A stretch of 47,006 nucleotides of DNA from Nocardia ninae NBRC 108245 (lineage in GTDB: Bacteria; Actinomycetota; Actinomycetes; Mycobacteriales; Mycobacteriaceae), in contig NZ_BJXA01000072.1 of the NCBI RefSeq assembly GCF_007990755.1, forward strand, positions 1 to 47,006, read 5' to 3'. The translations under genes and the position numbers were made by a program. Below are positions 43,303 to 47,006 of the stretch, in pieces; the first letter of the stretch is position 1; each line of letters opens with the position of its first letter. Under the pieces are notes generated by a model, which saw nothing but the letters and a program-made list of their open reading frames with translations, made no database searches and was not told the origin of the DNA.

Positions 43303-43998
43303 TTATACCGAGACGGCGGGTTCCGGGCCGCGCCGGGTGCTCGCGCCGGGTGTCTGCTTCGTCGGCGCGGTGGTCGACTCGGTATCCGGCACGGGGACCG
43401 GAGCGGACTTCGGTGCCGGGTTTCGTTCGAAGCGCAGGTCGTGGTCGCCGAGTGACGGGTCGGTCAGCATCAGCACCACCGCACCACTGCGCGTGTCGAA
43501 TTCGGTGCGCAACTCGGTGCTGTCCGCGCGGTCGTCGAGCCGTTCCCGGTTCGGGTCGCCGGTCAGCACGGTGCGGGCGTTGGTGCCGAGGGTGATGGCG
43601 ATCGTGTCGGTGGGTGCGGCGGTGACCTGCGCGTCGAAATAGGCGTCGCCGAGCAGCAGGGTGCCGCCGACGGTGGCCGGACGCGGCGCGGGCGACGAAT
43701 AAGGGTGTGGGTCACCCGCTTTCGGCACTGGAACGACCACGTCGTGCGAAGGTCGGCGGTAGGTCGAGCGCAGTTCGAAGCTGCCGCCGGTCAGCACGGT
43801 GTCCACCCATTCGGGTTCGCTCGTCGAATCCTCGACGGGCTGTGCCGGTGGTGCGGCGAGGGCGCCGCCGGGCCGGTTGATGTCGGCCATCTGGTGGACG
43901 ATGTAGGTGCCCGCGACCACGGTGAGGCTGAGACTGGCGGCACCCGCGAGAACGATCGCGGCGTGCCGAGCGATCTGGGCATGCTTGTTTCTTGTCAC
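43303..43998 (-). CDS. membrane-anchored hypothetical protein
   Basis: 231 residues from GTG 43998 after an AAGGACCG ribosome site. After a basic N-terminus (TRNKHAQIARHA) there is one helix (AIVLAGAASLSLTVVAGTYI, about 13-32), then an extracytoplasmic region with proline-rich parts and beta-type segments (GGTLLLGDAYFDAQVTAAPT, AVVLMLTDPSLGDHDLRF). I do not recognise the family. No catalytic motif or lipobox is visible. It may be a secreted or anchored envelope protein specific to the group. LhgO follows 21 bp downstream on the same strand. Confidence 0.6.
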   Translation of the reverse strand: MTRNKHAQIARHAAIVLAGAASLSLTVVAGTYIVHQMADINRPGGALAAPPAQPVEDSTSEPEWVDTVLTGGSFELRSTYRRPSHDVVVPVPKAGDPHPYSSPAPRPATVGGTLLLGDAYFDAQVTAAPTDTIAITLGTNARTVLTGDPNRERLDDRADSTELRTEFDTRSGAVVLMLTDPSLGDHDLRFERNPAPKSAPVPVPDTESTTAPTKQTPGASTRRGPEPAVSV

Positions 43999-44373
43999 GA
44001 TGCGGTCCTTCCTGTGCCCCTGCTCCCCCTGGCAGCCGGCCCGCATCGTTGAAAGCCGTACGGTTGTCCAGGTTACGGCGCAGCCCGCGGGGGTACCGCC
44101 TCGGGGAGAGCAGAATCACAGTCCACATCGCGGACCGCCGGCAAACGGTCGGCCGATCCGCGGGGTGCTTTATGTTTCCAGCACCTCGAGTGGGGGTAAA
44201 TAAACTTTGCTGGCGAGCGTCATCCTCGACTGCCACATCGAGACACCCGGCCAATGGCGTCCGGCCGACACGAACGGCGCACCCAAGTGTGGCGCTCGCC
44301 CGCTCCCCAATCTCATGGATCGGGTCGGGTGTCGGCAACGGCCGGATGTTCGCATCCGGCCGTTGTCGCCTCT
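43999..44373. other. 375-bp intergenic region with a terminator hairpin
   Basis: Lies between the start of the membrane-anchored hypothetical gene and the stop of the TIGR03084 gene. It holds the hairpin at 44336-44365 at one end and an AT-richer spot at about 44165-44215 that may be the promoter for the downstream minus-strand gene. I see no gene in it. Confidence 0.6.
44336..44365 (-). terminator. perfect 13-bp hairpin terminator with tetraloop
   Basis: Arms CAACGGCCGGATG (44336-44348) and its complement (44353-44365) flank TTCG. Read on the minus strand it lies 8 bp after the stop of the TIGR03084 gene and has a CGAA loop. It is very stable and lacks a U tail. Confidence 0.75.
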
Positions 44374-45165
44374 TCAGGCGAACTGACCTGCGGTCCGTCC
44401 CGTTCCCGTCGGTCCGGCGAAGGCCTGGGCGAGGGTGAGCCACTCTGCCGCGTCCGCGCCGACCGCCTCGATCGCCAGATCGTCCGGATGGCGACGCTGG
44501 GTTACCAGCAGGCAGAAGTCGAGAGCGGATCCCGTCACACGTTGCGCGGCGTCCTCGGGACCCCACGACCAGATCGTGCCGTCGGGTGCGGTGAGTTCGA
44601 CCCGGAATTCTTCGGTGGGCGGCGTCTTTCCATGCACCGTGTAGGCGAAGTTCCTGGTCCGCACGCCGATGTGGGCCACGGTGCGCAGTCGTGCGGTCGG
44701 GGTGCGAACGACGCCGAGAGTGTCGGCCACGTCCTGGCCGTGCGCCCAGGTTTCCATGATGCGGGCGGTGATCATGGAGGCCGCGCTCATCGGCGGGCCG
44801 AACCAGGGCAGCTTGCTGCCTACGGGGACCGCGCGCAGAGCGTCGGTGAGTGACTTGCGGCCGCTATGCCACCGGTCCAGCAGCTCTGCGGGCGGCGCGG
44901 TAGCCGCTTCCCCGGCGGCCTCGTCGACGAAGGTCGTGGCCTTCGGCGCGGCCTCGACGACCAACTGCTGGAAGCGGTCGGCATCGGCGGCGGCGAGCGT
45001 CGCCACCTCGTCGGTCCAGGCCAGATGGCCGATCTGATGGGCGATGGTCCAGCCGGGGGCGGGGGTGGGGCGGGCCCAGTCGGCCGCCGCCAGCGGGGCG
45101 ACGATTCCCTCCAGCTCCGCGCACTCGTCGGCGAAGTCGTTGAGCAGCGCTTCCAGGTCAGCCAT
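44374..45165 (-). CDS. TIGR03084-type DinB-fold metal-binding protein
   Basis: 263 residues. The N-terminal half is the maleylpyruvate-isomerase/DinB four-helix domain: [17 protein letters not shown] with candidate metal ligands in H43 and H47, and [13 protein letters not shown] with a further histidine. The C-terminal half ([34 protein letters not shown]) is the usual SCP2-like end. Such proteins are thought to use thiols such as mycothiol as cofactors; the substrate is unknown. The start is ATG 45165. Upstream, palindromes at 45241-45258 and 45296-45311 may control it. Confidence 0.85.
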   Translation of the reverse strand: MADLEALLNDFADECAELEGIVAPLAAADWARPTPAPGWTIAHQIGHLAWTDEVATLAAADADRFQQLVVEAAPKATTFVDEAAGEAATAPPAELLDRWHSGRKSLTDALRAVPVGSKLPWFGPPMSAASMITARIMETWAHGQDVADTLGVVRTPTARLRTVAHIGVRTRNFAYTVHGKTPPTEEFRVELTAPDGTIWSWGPEDAAQRVTGSALDFCLLVTQRRHPDDLAIEAVGADAAEWLTLAQAFAGPTGTGRTAGQFA

Positions 45166-45240
45166 CTGTTCCCTGCCTCATCGCGGGGTGCCCGGGCTCG
45201 GGCGGGTTGTCGCCGCCGAGCGTCACGCACGCCTGTGCAC

Positions 45241-45258
45241 GCACACCACGTCGTGTGC
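45241..45258. promoter_or_regulatory. imperfect 18-bp palindrome upstream of the TIGR03084 gene
   Basis: GCACACCACGTCGTGTGC reads almost the same on both strands (two symmetric mismatches, arms GCACAC/GTGTGC). It lies 76 bp before the start at 45165. A dimeric-regulator site is possible; no regulator is adjacent. Confidence 0.35.
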
Positions 45259-45295
45259 TGTCGCGGTCCAGCATCGCAGCGGCCACAGAAAAATG

Positions 45296-45311
45296 CAAGC
45301 ACGCGTGCTTG
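45296..45311. promoter_or_regulatory. 16-bp perfect palindrome with extended arms
   Basis: CAAGCACGCGTGCTTG is an exact palindrome. Pairing continues outward through AAAT/ATTT with one mismatch and one bulged A, so the whole symmetric element is about 34 bp. It lies 29 bp after the DUF445 stop on the minus strand and about 130 bp before the TIGR03084 start. It could be an operator, a terminator (a T5 run follows on the minus strand), or both. Confidence 0.5.
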
Positions 45312-45340
45312 TATTTCTGCGGAGGTCCGAGAAGCGTTGT

Positions 45341-46696
45341 CTACCAGCCGAAAACGATCAGATGCGAGGCGCCGACGACCAGTCCGAGCACCGCGCCGTG
45401 CAGATAGAGCAGCCAGGCGTCCTGCTCGACCGAGGCATAGAACATTTCCATGAACTCCCCCGGCGTCAACTGCCGCAGCTTGCGCGCCGCGAACACGTCG
45501 ATGGTCTTGGCCTGCTCCCGGGTGAACTCCGCGTCCTCCACCAGGGTCGGCGCGAGCCCGACGGCGGCCCCGGCCGCACCTGCCTTGAGATTGTCGAACT
45601 GGCGGCGCCCGAGGGCGGCGCGGACGAACGAGGTGGTCGGGCCGAGTTGCCGGTGGATCTCGTCGGAGATCAGCCGTTCCAGCAGCTGACGGGTCTTGTC
45701 GCCGTTGGGTCCGTCGAGCAGTTCCTTCGACAGGTTCGGCAGGGTGAGTACCTGGTAAGCGAGGATGTGCGCGAGGTCGGTCGCCGCCTGCGGCTGCCGT
45801 TTGGCCAGCAGCGCCTGCCGCCACAGGTACTTGTACCAGGGCTGCGGGTCGCCCGGCTCGAACACCATCTTGACCGCGATGACGTTGACGATCACGCCGA
45901 TCGCCGCCGAGGCGAGCAGCACGATCACCCAGCCCGGCACCCAGCCGAACACCGGAATGCGGTGGTGCACATGCAGATACAGCGCGAGCAGCAGGCCGAA
46001 CGGCGCGCCGAGCAGCCCGATCCGGACCATGAAGCGCAGCTCCGGCGCCGCGATCGTGGTGGTCAGATCCTTGAGGATGCCGGGGTTGTCCTGCAGGTAT
46101 CGGATGACGAAGCTCTTGATGTCGATGAGCTGATCGACATTGTCGCCCAGTGATTCGAAGGCGCGCCGCGACAGCGCGGGCATTTCCCGATCCACCCGCT
46201 GATAGATGACCTGCTTCGCGGCGCGCGGCACCGAACGCCACAGGTCCGGGTTCTCCCGGTTCATCAACTCGTCGACCAGCGGCTGCACCTGTTTACGGGC
46301 CAGCACCGCGACGTAGTCGGCGATGCCGTCCAGGTCGAGTTCGTGGATGAAATCGCGCGGACTACCGATCCGCATCAGCGCCTTGTCGACGCAGATGCTG
46401 GCCATCTTCTCGGCCCGAGCCGGGATGAACCCCTGGAAGCCGAGTCGGCGTCCGTCGCCGGAGAACGTCGGCAGCACCTGCACCCGGCGCGGGAAGTACG
46501 GATACAGCAGGTGCAGTCCGGGAATGTGGACGCCGCGAAATCGTTCCGGCCAGAACAACATCAGCACGCCGGTCCAGTTGGTCAGCCAGCCCGCCAGCGC
46601 GCTGAAGATCGGGAACGTCACCAGATCGACCACGAACTTGGACTGGCCCGTCAGATCCTCCCAATCGATGAACACGCCGGCGGCGAGTGAACTCAT
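45341..46696 (-). CDS. DUF445 family membrane protein
   Basis: 451 residues. A hydrophobic N-terminus (FVVDLVTFPIFSALAGWLTN) carries the DUF445 GWLTNW motif, followed by FFPRR-like PYFPRRVQVLP and QGFIPARAEKMA, the repeated family motif. A central pair of helices (MVRIGLLGAPFGLLLALYL, VPGWVIVLLASAAIGVIVNV) and a final helix (YLHGAVLGLVVGASHLIVFG) place it in the membrane. The function is unknown; other family members have been tied to membrane stress. The start is ATG 46696 with AGGGAGATCC. An inverted repeat (46718-46735) sits in its leader. Confidence 0.85.
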   Translation of the reverse strand: MSSLAAGVFIDWEDLTGQSKFVVDLVTFPIFSALAGWLTNWTGVLMLFWPERFRGVHIPGLHLLYPYFPRRVQVLPTFSGDGRRLGFQGFIPARAEKMASICVDKALMRIGSPRDFIHELDLDGIADYVAVLARKQVQPLVDELMNRENPDLWRSVPRAAKQVIYQRVDREMPALSRRAFESLGDNVDQLIDIKSFVIRYLQDNPGILKDLTTTIAAPELRFMVRIGLLGAPFGLLLALYLHVHHRIPVFGWVPGWVIVLLASAAIGVIVNVIAVKMVFEPGDPQPWYKYLWRQALLAKRQPQAATDLAHILAYQVLTLPNLSKELLDGPNGDKTRQLLERLISDEIHRQLGPTTSFVRAALGRRQFDNLKAGAAGAAVGLAPTLVEDAEFTREQAKTIDVFAARKLRQLTPGEFMEMFYASVEQDAWLLYLHGAVLGLVVGASHLIVFGW

Positions 46697-46717
46697 CGAT
46701 GGATCTCCCTAGGCCGA

Positions 46718-46735
46718 ACCGGCGGAACCGCCGGT
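46718..46735. promoter_or_regulatory. inverted repeat in the leader of the DUF445 gene
   Basis: ACCGGCGG and CCGCCGGT with a 2-base spacer, 22 bp before the DUF445 start and 175 bp before the divergent Tat gene. An operator or a mRNA leader hairpin; no stronger evidence. Confidence 0.3.
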
Positions 46736-46909
46736 ATGAGGTATCAAGGCCCCAACATTGTCATTGCGCCGGAGCGAGTGTCAACGCGGCGCGGGATAGG
46801 GGTTGCGATCGCGTCGCGGGGCTACCATGAGCGCGCCCGAGCCGGCTCAGGGCGTGAGCATGACATCCCCTTCGCGCGGTCACCGACCGCCGACGTCGCA
46901 GGAGGTCGC

Positions 46910-47006
46910 GTGTCCGAAAAGTCAATCCCCGAAGACCTACCGGCCGAGGATGACGAGGCCGGGCTGAGCAGGCGCCGGGTGATCGGCACCGGCGCCGCCC
47001 TCGGTG
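46910..47006 (+). CDS. Tat-exported protein, N-terminal fragment
   Basis: The gene starts at GTG 46910 after GGAGG (46901-46905) and runs off the window after 32 codons. The visible part is acidic (PEDLPAEDDEAG) followed by a twin-arginine signal (LSRRRVIGTGAALG), so the folded product is exported by the Tat system, probably with a cofactor. The family cannot be told from this fragment. It is divergent from the DUF445 gene across 213 bp that contain the inverted repeat at 46718-46735. Confidence 0.7.
   Translation, partial: MSEKSIPEDLPAEDDEAGLSRRRVIGTGAALG

Noticed and set aside
1-47006. Prophage, insertion sequences, tRNA or rRNA genes
   Set aside because: No integrase, transposase or structural phage motifs, and no tRNA-like cloverleaf or rRNA sequence was noticed on either strand. 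A short tRNA could be missed by eye.

Overview
The window looks like a chromosomal segment of a Nocardia-type actinomycete (Corynebacteriales). Evidence seen directly: strongly GC-rich coding sequence, frequent GTG starts, ATGA-type gene overlaps, and gene families typical of mycolic-acid actinobacteria. These include a complete yrbE/mce operon, a Zmp1-like M13 protease, an Ldt transpeptidase of mycobacterial type, LppU-like and UgpAEBC proteins, and a helix-turn-helix/DUF5753 plus DUF397 regulator pair. The left edge (MurJ, DUF6049, Nudix on the minus strand; PcnA on the plus strand) has the gene order I recall from the oriC-proximal Rv3910-Rv3907c block of Mycobacterium tuberculosis. The genus is inferred; no rRNA or tRNA is present to confirm it.

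Layout. 1-5299: end of the murJ region and pcnA. 5296-9376: a DUF2993-like protein, pxpAB (5-oxoproline metabolism, no pxpC alongside) and a secreted DUF4185 protein, a family I recall being linked to D-arabinan hydrolysis. 9504-13815: an acidic protein with Ca-binding-like loops and a 39-bp tandem repeat, an MFS exporter, a second Nudix enzyme, a pirin preceded by a tiny overlapping leader ORF, and a DUF4190 membrane protein. 13819-15710: a WhiJ-like cassette with a divergent partner of unknown function. 15802-18472: Zmp1-like protease and an SRPBCC protein. 18516-22875: ugpAEBC on the minus strand. 22976-27510: Ldt, cytochrome P450, a class-C-like serine hydrolase and a small secreted protein. 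27705-30672: LppU-like lipoprotein, five 21-22 bp tandem repeats, a DHA2 drug-exporter and a secreted S1 protease.

30673-31198 is a 526-bp, partly AT-rich control region with nested inverted repeats, a perfect match to the KstR operator consensus and a 16-bp palindrome. It precedes a nine-gene plus-strand operon (31199-40781): two YrbE permeases, six MCE proteins and one Mce-associated protein, together a lipid/sterol importer. 40866-46696 is all minus strand: RNase HI with a C-terminal tail ending in a sliding-clamp-like peptide, SRPBCC protein, L-2-hydroxyglutarate oxidase, a membrane-anchored unknown, a TIGR03084-type DinB-fold protein and DUF445. A Tat-exported protein begins at 46910 and runs off the end.

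Most of the window is ordinary chromosomal backbone. I found no tRNA, rRNA, CRISPR, insertion sequence or prophage. The most interesting points are the clamp-binding-like tail of RNase HI, the KstR-type box in front of an mce operon that does not look like mce4, the structured AT-rich island, the 21-bp repeats, and the leader ORF overlapping the pirin frame.
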